64,000 nucleotides of DNA. Source: Aurantimicrobium photophilum. Lineage in GTDB: Bacteria > Actinomycetota > Actinomycetes > Actinomycetales > Microbacteriaceae. Position numbers and translations under genes: made by a program. The stretch spans positions 1,116,001 to 1,180,000 of the forward strand of contig NZ_CP023994.1 in NCBI RefSeq assembly GCF_003194085.1. The letters run 5' to 3'. Positions 35,219-43,752 of the stretch are shown piece by piece (position 1 is the first letter of the stretch; every line of letters starts with the position of its first letter). The notes below the pieces were generated by a model. It did no database searches, was not told the origin of the DNA, and saw nothing but the letters and a program-made list of their open reading frames with translations.

Positions 35219-36358
35219 CTACGCGGATAGTTTCGACGACGCTTTCTGGATCAACTTCTTACCCATGCGCTGCAGTGGTGCCTCGACTAACGTGCGGGCA
35301 ATGAGCGTGAACAAGATTGACACAATCGTGATGCTCACGGATTCAACCAGGAAGAAGTAGACCCATTTGCCAGGTGGGTAGGCACCACTGGGTGTGCCCA
35401 ACACAATGTTGGTCCACTGGATCAGGGGCTGGTGGAAAACATACACACCGAAGGAATAGGCGCCCATAATGGACAACACCTTGGCTTTGCGCGTTCCCGG
35501 GGTGACTTCGAACTTAGTCAGCTGCAGAATCAGCAGAGCAAAGATGGGGGCAGCGAAGTAGGTGATGTTGTAGCGGTAAGAATCCCAGTGCCAGGCATCT
35601 TCGATGAAGAAAAGGGAAACAACCAAACCGACGGAGATAACCAGCATCCACCAGTTACGAAAACGAGATAACTGAGTCAGATACTTGCGCAGCAAGAGTC
35701 CCAAGCCAAAGCCGAGAAACGCACGACCCACCGCCTCAAAACCTCGGATAGGTCCGCTGTATTCAATGAAGGACGCATCTGAGGTCAATCCATACCAGAG
35801 CATGACGTAGCCAGCGATGACGGCCAGGATGATTCCCATGCCCCACTTCACTGCTGTCAAGGGGGCATAGATGACGTTGGCAATCCACTCAGCAGAGAGG
35901 GACCACAGCGGAACGTTGATCGCAATTGCTGAAGCCAACAACACCTGCAGAAGCAGGAAGGCAATGACGAGGATATGAACCCGTTCATCTGCCGGCAATC
36001 CCGCCAAGCTGCCATAAGGAGCATTGAAGTTGTCTTTCGCCACCAACACATTGCGTTCCCAGTCAATGGCGATCAACGCAACAATGAGGCTGGTAATGGC
36101 CAGTGGCCAAAATCTAAAAACACGCTTAAGAATGAAGATGCCTGATGTGCGGCCCAGCTGCTTGCCGTGCTGAGGCATGCTGGGCCAGAGCACGAAGCCA
36201 CTGAGGACGAAGAAGAAGTCCACGAAGAGATAGAAGGAAGCCAGCTGCTGGAAATCTGAGGTTGCACTCACCGTGACGTGAAACGCGAGAACACCCAGGG
36301 CGGCAACGCCACGCATCCCATCTAGGAGTAAGAAACGGTGCTGTGGTGCAGGGGTCAC
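35219..36358 (-). CDS. Acyltransferase family 3 membrane protein
   Basis: The 379-residue protein has about ten membrane helices and the N-terminal block RFLLLDGMRGVAALGVLAFH with the catalytic-type histidine, followed by FFFVLSGFVL. Both mark the acyltransferase-3 (OafA/YrhL-like) family. These enzymes move acyl groups such as acetyl onto extracellular polysaccharides or lipids. There is no C-terminal SGNH domain. The start is a GTG at 36358, with GAGGA about ten bases upstream. The target glycan is unknown; the ABC polysaccharide exporter some 6 kb away could be related, but this is speculative. Confidence 0.9.
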   Translation of the reverse strand: MTPAPQHRFLLLDGMRGVAALGVLAFHVTVSATSDFQQLASFYLFVDFFFVLSGFVLWPSMPQHGKQLGRTSGIFILKRVFRFWPLAITSLIVALIAIDWERNVLVAKDNFNAPYGSLAGLPADERVHILVIAFLLLQVLLASAIAINVPLWSLSAEWIANVIYAPLTAVKWGMGIILAVIAGYVMLWYGLTSDASFIEYSGPIRGFEAVGRAFLGFGLGLLLRKYLTQLSRFRNWWMLVISVGLVVSLFFIEDAWHWDSYRYNITYFAAPIFALLILQLTKFEVTPGTRKAKVLSIMGAYSFGVYVFHQPLIQWTNIVLGTPSGAYPPGKWVYFFLVESVSITIVSILFTLIARTLVEAPLQRMGKKLIQKASSKLSA

Positions 36359-36430
36359 GTACGTTGTGTCCTCTCAGGAGGGAGTGAGCGGTTGAACCAG
36401 AATGGCACATAAACTAGTCAGGTAACACTC

Positions 36431-36512
36431 GCGGGAGTGGTGAAATTGGTATACACGCCAGATTTAGGTTCTGGTGCCGAGAGGCGTGAGGGTTCAAGTC
36501 CCTTCTCCCGTA
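36431..36512 (+). tRNA. tRNA-Leu (anticodon TAG)
   Basis: The 82-base type II tRNA has a GCGGGAG...CTCCCGT acceptor stem (with a terminal G-T pair), the leucine-type anticodon stem-loop CCAGA-TTTAGGT-TCTGG with anticodon TAG, a variable arm (TGCCGAGAGGCG) and a T-loop TTCAAGT. The 3' CCA is not encoded. It lies 38 bases before the first DedA gene on the same strand, with no terminator between them. Confidence 0.93.
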
Positions 36513-36550
36513 CAAATACTTCTCTAACAACCTCATGAGAAAGAGCACTT

Positions 36551-37198
36551 ATGTTGCACGCCTCGGCACTTGATGGACAGATGACTGATCTGTTCTCACA
36601 AGTAGGTGTTGTGGTGTTCTATCTCGTGGTGTGGGGGCTTGTGTTCGCCGGAACCGGCCTCTTTGTTGGCGCCTTCATTCCGTTCATTACCGGTGACTCT
36701 CTCCTCTTTGCTGCGGGCCTTGTTACTGCAGCAACTCCGGAACTGAGCGTATGGATATTAGCTCTCGGTGTTGGCATCGCTGCTTTTGTCGGTGACCAGG
36801 TTGGTTTCATTTTGGGTCGCCACCTCGGACGCCCCTACCTTGATCGCAAGAGCGGTCCACGGATGAAAAAGATCATCGCCCGGGTGGAGAAGTTCTACAA
36901 CTCTTACGGTTGGTGGTCTGTCGTCATTGCGCGTTTCATTCCCTGGGCTCGCGTATTTGTTCCCTGGGTTGCCGGCATCGGCAAGATGAACTACTTCAAA
37001 TTCCTCACCAGCAACTTTGTCGGCGCTCTTGCGTGGGGTGTGGGGCTGACACTTGTGGGCTATTACGCAGCGAGCATCCCCGGCGTGAAGGCAGCTGCCT
37101 ACGTCATCGCTGGTTTCTTCATCACTGCTTCAGTCATATTCAGCATCCGAACCTGGGTTGTGGAGCGCCGCGACCGTCAGCAAAATCCTGCGAATTAG
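36551..37198 (+). CDS. DedA-family membrane protein
   Basis: The 215-residue protein has about five hydrophobic segments and the DedA core: GDSLLFAAG near residue 48, FVGDQVGFILGRHLGRPYL near residue 80, and ARFIPWARVFVPWVAGIGKMNY near residue 130, with the conserved arginines. DedA proteins act in membrane homeostasis, and some are undecaprenyl-phosphate or phospholipid flippases. It is followed by a second DedA gene after 41 bases and comes directly after tRNA-Leu. Confidence 0.92.
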   Translation: MLHASALDGQMTDLFSQVGVVVFYLVVWGLVFAGTGLFVGAFIPFITGDSLLFAAGLVTAATPELSVWILALGVGIAAFVGDQVGFILGRHLGRPYLDRKSGPRMKKIIARVEKFYNSYGWWSVVIARFIPWARVFVPWVAGIGKMNYFKFLTSNFVGALAWGVGLTLVGYYAASIPGVKAAAYVIAGFFITASVIFSIRTWVVERRDRQQNPAN

Positions 37199-37239
37199 TT
37201 GAAAGCGCGCTCCGAGCCAACAGGTAGGCTGGAACCACT

Positions 37240-38019
37240 ATGCACACCTCGTTGATTCCCTGGCTTGACCCTGCAAACCTGATTGACGGCTTTGGGCCTT
37301 ATGCCCTCCTCGGTGTGGCATTCATTGTCTTCGCTGAGACCGGCCTCTTGGTTGGGTTTCTCCTTCCTGGAGACACCCTCCTCATCTCGGCTGGTGTCCT
37401 CACCGTCACCGACACTTTCGGCGCGAACATCTTTGTTGTGTGTGCTGCCATTAGCGCCGCCGCCTTCATCGGTGGTGAAGTGGGCTATCTGATTGGCCAT
37501 AAATTCGGCCCCAGTATTTTCGAAAAAAACGAGAGCGGCTTCTTCAGTAAGAAGAATGTCGAACGCACCAACAGCTTCTTCGTTCGCTACGGCGGACTAG
37601 CCGTGATCATTGCTCGCTTCGTGCCCGTCGTGCGCACCTTCGCCCCTGTGGCAGCTGGTGTGGGTCACATGAACTACAAAAAGTACACCCTCTATAACCT
37701 CATCGGTGCCATCATCTGGGGTTCCGGTCTGACCGCACTGGGTTATGGCGTGGGACACATTCCCGTCGTCGCGGCATTCGTTCAGGACTACATCGACATC
37801 GTTCTGCTCGGAGTCGTTGTCATCGTGTTGATCCCCAGCGTTTACCACTACATCCAGGCCGTGATGAAGGCTCGTCGTGCCAAGAAGGAAGCTGCACACA
37901 AGCACTCCCCTGAAGCACTCAAGGTCACTCACGACGAGGCAGAGAAGCTCGCTCTCAAGCCTGACGTGTTCTCACAGAAGCACGACGGTCAGCACGAGCC
38001 TGACGTCACCACGAAGTAG
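37240..38019 (+). CDS. DedA-family membrane protein, second copy
   Basis: The 259-residue protein has the same core as its neighbour: LLPGDTLLISAGVL near residue 46, IGGEVGYLIGHKFGPSIF near residue 80, and ARFVPVVRTFAPVAAGVGHMNY near residue 125. It has a longer, charged C-terminal tail (about 50 residues, rich in Lys, Ala, His, Glu). The two DedA proteins are clearly diverged, so this is not a recent duplication. phzF-like coding follows after eight bases, so the three genes are probably one transcript. Confidence 0.93.
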   Translation: MHTSLIPWLDPANLIDGFGPYALLGVAFIVFAETGLLVGFLLPGDTLLISAGVLTVTDTFGANIFVVCAAISAAAFIGGEVGYLIGHKFGPSIFEKNESGFFSKKNVERTNSFFVRYGGLAVIIARFVPVVRTFAPVAAGVGHMNYKKYTLYNLIGAIIWGSGLTALGYGVGHIPVVAAFVQDYIDIVLLGVVVIVLIPSVYHYIQAVMKARRAKKEAAHKHSPEALKVTHDEAEKLALKPDVFSQKHDGQHEPDVTTK

Positions 38020-38027
38020 GAAAAGCT

Positions 38028-38882
38028 ATGTCCGCTCCTGAGGTGTTGCGTCTGACTGCGTTCAGCGACGACCCCGAAGGCGGTAACCCTGCCGGAGTCG
38101 TTCTCAACGCCGAGGGTATGAGCGATGCAGAGATGCTTTCTGTCGCCCACGAAGTGGGGTATTCCGAAACTGCCTTCCTCTTTCCCCACAAGGACAGAGA
38201 GAACAGCTACCAGATTCGCTACTTCACCCCCGAAGCAGAAGTTGCTTTCTGTGGCCATGCCACGATTGCTTCGGGAGTTGTGTTGGGCCGCGAATACGGT
38301 GATGGAGTCTATGAACTGAGCACCAATGCAGGCCCGGTTGAAGTTGATGTCACCGTGGCAGGACGTTCCGTCGTTGCCACGCTCACTTCTCCCCCAGCAA
38401 CATTGCAGCCATTGGATCCCGACCTGGTCTACGACATCCTGGATGCACTGGATTGGGATGAGTCTGATCTGGACACCCGCTTCACTCCTGCCGTTGGCTT
38501 CGTGGGTAATGCCCACCCCATCTTGGTCTTAGACAGCCGCGAGACACTCGCCTCGATGGACTACGACTTTGATGTGCTCGGTGACCTGATGAAGGAACAC
38601 GGCTGGACCACCATCCAGCTGGCCTATCCCGACGAGGGCGACCCTCACGGTCGCAGATGGCACTCACGCAACCCCGCACCATCCGTGGGTATCTATGAAG
38701 ACCCCGCAACCGGTTCTGCCGCTGCCGCACTGGGTGCTTACTTTCGCGACACAGGTGTCTATGGTTCAGGTGACCACGTCACGATTTTCCAAGGCGATGA
38801 CATGGGGCGTCCCAGCTCCATCATGCTCACCATTGGTGGTTCCAGAATGAAGATTTCTGGCACCGCTACCGATCTGAACTAG
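38028..38882 (+). CDS. PhzF-family isomerase/epimerase-like protein
   Basis: The 284-residue protein has the PhzF fold signature: FSDDPEGGNPAGVVLNAEGM near the N-terminus, GYSETAFLFP with the catalytic Glu near residue 46, CGHATIASG near residue 76, and DPATGSAAAALGAY near residue 224. PhzF proteins isomerise small metabolites; the family is broad and the substrate here is unknown. Its TAG stop overlaps the TAG of the opposite SDR gene within one CTAG. Confidence 0.9.
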   Translation: MSAPEVLRLTAFSDDPEGGNPAGVVLNAEGMSDAEMLSVAHEVGYSETAFLFPHKDRENSYQIRYFTPEAEVAFCGHATIASGVVLGREYGDGVYELSTNAGPVEVDVTVAGRSVVATLTSPPATLQPLDPDLVYDILDALDWDESDLDTRFTPAVGFVGNAHPILVLDSRETLASMDYDFDVLGDLMKEHGWTTIQLAYPDEGDPHGRRWHSRNPAPSVGIYEDPATGSAAAALGAYFRDTGVYGSGDHVTIFQGDDMGRPSSIMLTIGGSRMKISGTATDLN

Positions 38883-39571
38883 CTAAAGAGTTCCGCAGGA
38901 ACATCCTTTTCATCATTCACGATGGCTGCCACGATGCGTGCAGCCACAGCATCAGGATCTAAGCCCTGAGGCATCGTGGGAGCAACACCGGCAATAGCCC
39001 TGGATGCAAGACCAGTTTCGGTGTGAGGTGGACGCGTGTCCAGCACACGAATGCCTTCACGGCGAAGTTCACGCTGCGTGGCAGAGACGAAGGACTTCAG
39101 CCCTGCCTTGCTCGCGCCATACGCCGCCATGCCTGCCGTGGGCATATCTGCGATGACGCCGGAGATGGTGAGCACAAACGGTTCACGACCCGCGGCCTTG
39201 GACGCTAACAGCGCGGGGATGGCAGAGGTGATGAGTTCAATGGGACTGGTCTGGTTCAATGCTTGCAAAGTTCCCAGAGTCTGAGAATCAAGCTCGACAA
39301 CAGGGCCAAATGCCACCACACCATGCGCGGCAACGACGCCGTCAAGTTGTCCTGCTGACGTCACGGTCTGAATGAGTGACGCCGCTGCACCAGGCAGAGA
39401 GAGATCAAGAGTGAACAGCTCTGCGGGAATTCCAAGAGCTTGCAGTTTGTCTGCATCACGCCCGGTGAGCACCAACTGAGCACCCTGTGCGGCGAAGTGC
39501 CCGGCAATACGTGATCCCAGAGCTCCGGTGGCTCCGGTAACGAGAATTCGTGCGCCAGAAAGTTCAGTCAT
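38879..39571 (-). CDS. Short-chain dehydrogenase/reductase
   Basis: The 230-residue protein is a classical SDR with the nucleotide-binding motif LVTGATGALGSRIAGHF at the N-terminus, then VAAHGVV and the YGASKAG motif carrying the catalytic Tyr and Lys near residues 153-157. It is a cytosolic NAD(P)H oxidoreductase of unknown substrate. It overlaps rdgB by four bases (ATGA) at its 5' end, so it is the last gene of the DUF3039-murI-rph-rdgB run. Confidence 0.9.
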   Translation of the reverse strand: MTELSGARILVTGATGALGSRIAGHFAAQGAQLVLTGRDADKLQALGIPAELFTLDLSLPGAAASLIQTVTSAGQLDGVVAAHGVVAFGPVVELDSQTLGTLQALNQTSPIELITSAIPALLASKAAGREPFVLTISGVIADMPTAGMAAYGASKAGLKSFVSATQRELRREGIRVLDTRPPHTETGLASRAIAGVAPTMPQGLDPDAVAARIVAAIVNDEKDVPAELFS

Positions 39572-40152
39572 GAGCTGAGTCTGTCAGCTAACGCCTGCAG
39601 TGCGCGAGAGCGGTGGCTGAGTTTGTTTTTCTCTGCCGGGTCCAGAATCGCTGCCGTGACCTCAAAGCCTTCAGGAATAAACACAGGGTCGTAACCAAAA
39701 CCGTTCACACCGTGAACCTCACGGGCGATTGTGCCGGGCCAGTTTCCCACCACGACAAACTCTTCCTGGGTCTCAGGAATCACCACAGCGATGTGGCAGG
39801 TGAAGTGAGCTCCACGGTCGCTGTCTCGCACATCGCTCATCTGATCCAGCAGCAGCTGCACGTTAGCTGCGTTGTCTTTGGCATTACCTGCCCAGCGTGC
39901 CGAGAAGATTCCGGGCATGCCACCCAAGACATCGACACAAATGCCGGAGTCGTCAGAGAGGGACGGCAGGCCGGTGTGTGCTGCCGCCGCACGCGCTTTG
40001 ATCAGCGCGTTCTCGGCAAAGCTCACACCATCTTCGATGGGCTCAGGGCCGTCATAACCGATGACGTTGATGCCGGGAACGAGCTCGCCGAGTATCGCGT
40101 TGAATTCCTCAATCTTGTGCTGATTGTGGGTAGCGAGCACGAAGGTGTTCAT
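39568..40152 (-). CDS. rdgB: Non-canonical purine NTP pyrophosphatase (RdgB/HAM1)
   Basis: The 194-residue protein removes ITP, dITP and XTP from the pool. It shows LATHNQHKIEEF at the N-terminus, SDDSGICVDVLGGMPGIFSARWAG near residues 67-90, and GYDPVFIPEG near residue 150, all family signatures. It starts three bases after the rph stop; rph-rdgB pairing is typical for actinobacteria. Confidence 0.95.
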   Translation of the reverse strand: MNTFVLATHNQHKIEEFNAILGELVPGINVIGYDGPEPIEDGVSFAENALIKARAAAAHTGLPSLSDDSGICVDVLGGMPGIFSARWAGNAKDNAANVQLLLDQMSDVRDSDRGAHFTCHIAVVIPETQEEFVVVGNWPGTIAREVHGVNGFGYDPVFIPEGFEVTAAILDPAEKNKLSHRSRALQALADRLSS

Positions 40153-40155
40153 GAG

Positions 40156-40890
40156 TTAGGCAAGTGCCTGACGCTGGAAGTTGGTGAGGTCTTCAGCACC
40201 AGCAACGGCCAAATCAAGCAGAGCGGTGAGCTCGTTGCGATCGAAGGGTGCACCTTCGGCGGTGCCCTGAACCTCAACGAACAGTCCGCGACCAGTGACC
40301 ACGACATTCATGTCGGTCTCTGCGCGGACATCCTCGACATAGGCGAGGTCGAGCATGGGGGTGCCATCAATGATGCCCACCGAGACAGCAGCAACACTGT
40401 CAATGAGGGGTTCGGCACTCTTAGGGATGAGGTTGTTGTCCTTGCCCCACTGAATGGCTTCGGCGAGCGCAACATAGGCGCCGGTAATGGCTGCGGTGCG
40501 AGTGCCACCATCTGCCTGGAGAACGTCGCAGTCGATCACGATGGTGTTTTCACCGAGGGCCTTAGTGTTGACCACGGCACGCAGCGAACGACCAATCAAA
40601 CGCGAGATCTCATGGGTGCGACCACCAATCTTGCCCTTGACTGCTTCGCGGTCCATGCGGGAGTTGGTGGAGCGAGGAATCATCGCGTATTCGGCGGTGA
40701 CCCAGCCTTTACCTTTGCCGGTCATCCAGCGGGGAACGCCACTGGTGAAGGAAGCCGTGCAGAGCACCTTGGTCTTACCAAAGGAGATCAGCGCGGAACC
40801 TTCAGCCTGTTCGCTCCAGCCGCGCTCGATAGTGATTTCACGAAGCTGGTTAACGGCGCGGCCGTCGGCACGAGTGATGTTCTCTGACAT
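40156..40890 (-). CDS. rph: Ribonuclease PH
   Basis: The 244-residue protein is a phosphorolytic 3' exoribonuclease that trims tRNA 3' ends. Recognisable blocks include [19 protein letters not shown] at the N-terminus, [14 protein letters not shown] near residues 63-76, GRSLRAVVN and [20 protein letters not shown] near residues 115-135. The length is standard. It is followed by rdgB and preceded by murI, eight bases away. Confidence 0.96.
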   Translation of the reverse strand: MSENITRADGRAVNQLREITIERGWSEQAEGSALISFGKTKVLCTASFTSGVPRWMTGKGKGWVTAEYAMIPRSTNSRMDREAVKGKIGGRTHEISRLIGRSLRAVVNTKALGENTIVIDCDVLQADGGTRTAAITGAYVALAEAIQWGKDNNLIPKSAEPLIDSVAAVSVGIIDGTPMLDLAYVEDVRAETDMNVVVTGRGLFVEVQGTAEGAPFDRNELTALLDLAVAGAEDLTNFQRQALA

Positions 40891-40898
40891 GGGTTCCT

Positions 40899-41738
40899 TT
40901 AGGTGAGGGGAAGATCGATAGCACCGGTGGGGGTGTAATCCACGGTGAGGACTTGGGGGCCAAGGAACAACGAGGACAAACGCAGGAACTCTGCGGTGTT
41001 ATCTCCCGTTGCTTCATAGCGATAGGTGGGAGGTGTGGGGTCTACGCGGTCGAGCTCTCGGTTCACCAGTTCGCGGTAGACGTCCTTGGCGGTTTCGTTG
41101 TCGCTGGCTACCAGTCGAACGTGATCTCCCATGACATAGGAGATGGCTCCACGGAGGAAGGGGTAGTGGGTGCAACCGAGGACCAAGGTGTCAATGTCTG
41201 CCTTGATGAGGGGCTGCAGATACTCACGGGCTACCCGAAGAACGTCAGCACCGCTGGTCTGGCCAGCTTCAACGAATTCGACGAAACGAGGTGCTGCCTG
41301 GGTGAAGAGCTCCAGGTGAGGTGCTGCGGCAAAGGCGTCGTTGTAAGCACGAGAGGTAATGGTGGCGTCGGTGGCAATCACGCCAATGCGGTTGTTACGC
41401 GTCGCTGCGAGCGCACCGCGTACCGCAGGCTGAATCACTTCCACCACAGGAACGTCATAACGCTCACGGGCATCGCGCAACATCGCAGCACTGGCGGTGT
41501 TGCAAGCAATGACCAGCATCTTGACGCCCTGCTCAACCAGATTGTCAAGCACATTCAGGGCATACGTGCGGACATCCGCGATGCTTTTGGTGCCATAGGG
41601 CGAGTGAGCGGTGTCACCGATGTAAATGATCGATTCGTGAGGCAGAGAGTCACGGATTGCCCGGGCAACGGTGAGGCCACCAACTCCGGAGTCAAAGACA
41701 CCGATGGGGGCGTTGCGGTTGAACTTCCCGCTAGTCAT
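40899..41738 (-). CDS. murI: Glutamate racemase
   Basis: The start at 41738 gives 279 residues and puts the conserved [15 protein letters not shown] near the N-terminus; a longer reading would overlap the DUF3039 gene deeply. The two catalytic cysteines are visible in [10 protein letters not shown] and VLGCTHYPF. It interconverts L- and D-glutamate for peptidoglycan. The ATG overlaps the end of the DUF3039 gene by eight bases, so the two are coupled. Confidence 0.96.
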   Translation of the reverse strand: MTSGKFNRNAPIGVFDSGVGGLTVARAIRDSLPHESIIYIGDTAHSPYGTKSIADVRTYALNVLDNLVEQGVKMLVIACNTASAAMLRDARERYDVPVVEVIQPAVRGALAATRNNRIGVIATDATITSRAYNDAFAAAPHLELFTQAAPRFVEFVEAGQTSGADVLRVAREYLQPLIKADIDTLVLGCTHYPFLRGAISYVMGDHVRLVASDNETAKDVYRELVNRELDRVDPTPPTYRYEATGDNTAEFLRLSSLFLGPQVLTVDYTPTGAIDLPLT

Positions 41739-42012
41739 TCGCCATCTTCTCGTAGATGTCTTTACAGGTCTGGCAGACCGGGAACTTGTCGGGGTCACGA
41801 CCCGGAGTCCACTTTTTTCCGCAGAGAGCCTTGACGGGTTTGCCCGAGAGAGCCGACTTCAAGATGTCGTCTTTCTTCACGTAGTGAGAGAAACGATCGT
41901 GATCGCCATCTTCTAACTGCTCATTCCGCAGGAGTTCTTCGAGCTCACGGTCCAGGGTTGCGGTGCCGCCACCGGTCTCCAGTGGAGTGCCATCAGGGAA
42001 TGTCGAGCTCAT
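41731..42012 (-). CDS. DUF3039 protein
   Basis: The 93-residue acidic protein matches the actinobacterial DUF3039 family, with [21 protein letters not shown] and a closing CQTCKDIYE. The three cysteines may bind a metal. The function is unknown. It overlaps murI by eight bases and appears to be the first gene of the murI-rph-rdgB-SDR operon. Confidence 0.88.
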   Translation of the reverse strand: MSSTFPDGTPLETGGGTATLDRELEELLRNEQLEDGDHDRFSHYVKKDDILKSALSGKPVKALCGKKWTPGRDPDKFPVCQTCKDIYEKMAND

Positions 42013-42083
42013 ATGCCAATTCTATGAGGCGGAAGCCCCCTGAGTGAACCCTGTGAAAATGGACACGAATGAGCAACAAAGTG

Positions 42084-42158
42084 CCGAAATGTCTGGATTT
42101 TTCGGGTAAACGCCGGGTAAACTGAAGGAGACATAACGGGGTGTCGTATCTATCGACA
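42084..42158 (+). promoter_or_regulatory. Putative promoter and structured leader of the nucleotidyltransferase gene
   Basis: In the 210-base gap, CCGAAA (42084-42089) and TTTCGG (42100-42105) form an inverted repeat. It is followed by a tandem repeat CGGGTAAAC at 42103-42111 and 42114-42122. TAAACT at 42118-42123 could be a -10. Alternatively GGAT at 42095 and GGGTAA at 42115, sixteen bases apart, resemble a SigB/SigF-type promoter. A small stem TGTCG/CGACA (42142-42158) follows. The leader would be about 95 bases long. Confidence 0.4.
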
Positions 42159-42222
42159 TTTTCTGATGCCCGTTTTGCTTTCTTCCCTGGTGCATCGAAT
42201 ACACCACACAAGGAGATTTATC

Positions 42223-42915
42223 GTGACTACGCAGGTTGTCATTCTTGCTGCAGGCATGGGTAGCCGTTTGGGCCGCTCACTTCCTAAGCCCCTGACTGAA
42301 CTCAGCGACGGCCGCACCATCATGCAGCAGCAGATGGAAAACATTCGCTTCGCTTTCGGTGCAGACGCACACATCACTGTTGTTGTCGGCTACAAGCTCG
42401 AGCACATCATCGAGGCTTTCCCCGACGTGAACTTTGTTTACAACGAGCAGTACGACACCACCAACACCTCCAAGTCGCTCATGCGCGCACTGCGTGCATC
42501 CAGCACGGGTGGCGTTCTATGGATGAACGGTGACGTGGTCTTCGACCCCGCAGCTCTCGTGCGTGCATCTGAACTGATCGTGCGCGACCAGTCCTTCGTC
42601 TCTGTGAACACTTCTTCCGTCTCAGACGAAGAGGTCAAGTACACCACCACTGCCGAGGGTTACATCAAGGAACTCTCCAAGACCGTCAAGGGCGGCCTGG
42701 GCGAGGCAGTAGGTATCAACTACATCTCCGCTAAGGACAAGGCAGTTCTGCTGCGTCAGCTCACCAAGGTGAACGACCAGGATTACTTCGAGCGTGGCCT
42801 TGAGCTCGCTATCGAGCAGGATGGTGTCTTGGTTGAGCCTGTTGACATCTCTGACCTCTACGCCGTCGAAATCGACTTCGCTGAGGACCTCGAGCGCGCC
42901 AACCTCTTCGTTTAA
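42223..42915 (+). CDS. LicC-like nucleotidyltransferase
   Basis: The GTG at 42223 gives 230 residues, preceded by AAGGAGA at good spacing; a longer frame lacks conserved sequence. The protein has the nucleotidyltransferase motif ILAAGMGSRLGRSLPKPL at the N-terminus and MNGDVVFDP near residue 103. The NEQYDTTNTSKSLM segment resembles the substrate loop of phosphocholine cytidylyltransferase (LicC). It would activate a sugar phosphate or alcohol phosphate with CTP or UTP. It is followed by a polysaccharide ABC exporter, which suggests a role in cell-wall glycopolymer decoration or synthesis; the product is unknown. Confidence 0.82.
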   Translation: MTTQVVILAAGMGSRLGRSLPKPLTELSDGRTIMQQQMENIRFAFGADAHITVVVGYKLEHIIEAFPDVNFVYNEQYDTTNTSKSLMRALRASSTGGVLWMNGDVVFDPAALVRASELIVRDQSFVSVNTSSVSDEEVKYTTTAEGYIKELSKTVKGGLGEAVGINYISAKDKAVLLRQLTKVNDQDYFERGLELAIEQDGVLVEPVDISDLYAVEIDFAEDLERANLFV

Positions 42916-42951
42916 CCTCTCAGGCTCTAACTAGCCGTAGGCTCGTATTTC

Positions 42952-43752
42952 GTGAGCGCATCTGTGGAACAGTCACCGTATCAACGGTCTTCTTTCGCGC
43001 GCTATCGTCACGCCCTCTGGCTGCTGACTCGTCGCGACCTCAAGGTTCGCTACTCCACCAGTGCACTGGGATATCTCTGGTCGATTCTTGATCCCTTGAT
43101 CATGAGTGGCATCTACTGGTTCATCTTCACCCAGGTGTTCCAGCGCGCTGCCGGCACAGAGCCCTACATCGTCTTCCTGCTGGCCGGACTCCTGCCGTGG
43201 ATGTGGTTCAACGGTGCCGTCTCGGACTCGACACGTGCTTTCCTGAAGTCAGCCAAGCTTGTTCGCTCCACAGCAATCCCCCGCAGCATTTGGGTTGCCA
43301 GCATTGTGTTGGGTAAGGGTATTGAGTTCCTGTTTGCACTCCCGGTCCTCGCCTTGTTTGCCATATTTGCCGGAGCTCAACTCAGCTGGGAGGTTGTCTT
43401 CTTCCCCCTGGCTATCCTTGTGCAAGCCATCCTCAGCTTCGGTATCGGCCTGATCGTGGCACCACTGGTGGTGTTCTTCAGGGACCTCGAACGTGCCATC
43501 AAGTTGGTGCTGCGCTTCTTGTTCTATGCATCGCCGATTATTTATGCCTTTGGTGATTTGCCTGCTGCAATTCAGCCGTGGGCAGCTTTCAACCCTCTTG
43601 CCGGCATCTTTGATCTCTATCGCGCAGCGTTCTTCCCCCAAGAACTGAACTGGACAGTTGTGGGCATTTCTGCCACCATGTCTCTCGCAATTTTGGCTGT
43701 GGGTCTGTGGGTCTTCAAACGTGCCGAACGATCCGTTTTGAAGGAGATCTAA
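42952..43752 (+). CDS. ABC-2 polysaccharide exporter permease (Wzm/TagG-like)
   Basis: The 266-residue protein starts at GTG 42952 and has six predicted membrane helices. The N-terminal LLTRRDLKVRYSTSALGYLWSILDPL is the classical motif of Wzm/TagG/RfbA permeases that export O-antigen or teichoic acids. FFRDLERAIKLVLRFLFYASPIIY near residue 180 is also typical. It is overlapped by the ATPase gene (TAATG), so the two make one transporter. Confidence 0.93.
   Translation: MSASVEQSPYQRSSFARYRHALWLLTRRDLKVRYSTSALGYLWSILDPLIMSGIYWFIFTQVFQRAAGTEPYIVFLLAGLLPWMWFNGAVSDSTRAFLKSAKLVRSTAIPRSIWVASIVLGKGIEFLFALPVLALFAIFAGAQLSWEVVFFPLAILVQAILSFGIGLIVAPLVVFFRDLERAIKLVLRFLFYASPIIYAFGDLPAAIQPWAAFNPLAGIFDLYRAAFFPQELNWTVVGISATMSLAILAVGLWVFKRAERSVLKEI

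Noticed and set aside
39613-40887. 424-codon open frame on the plus strand
   Set aside because: It lies antisense to rdgB and rph, both well supported, and has no recognisable domains.
40953-41834. 293-codon open frame opposite murI
   Set aside because: Antisense to glutamate racemase, which shows both catalytic cysteines.
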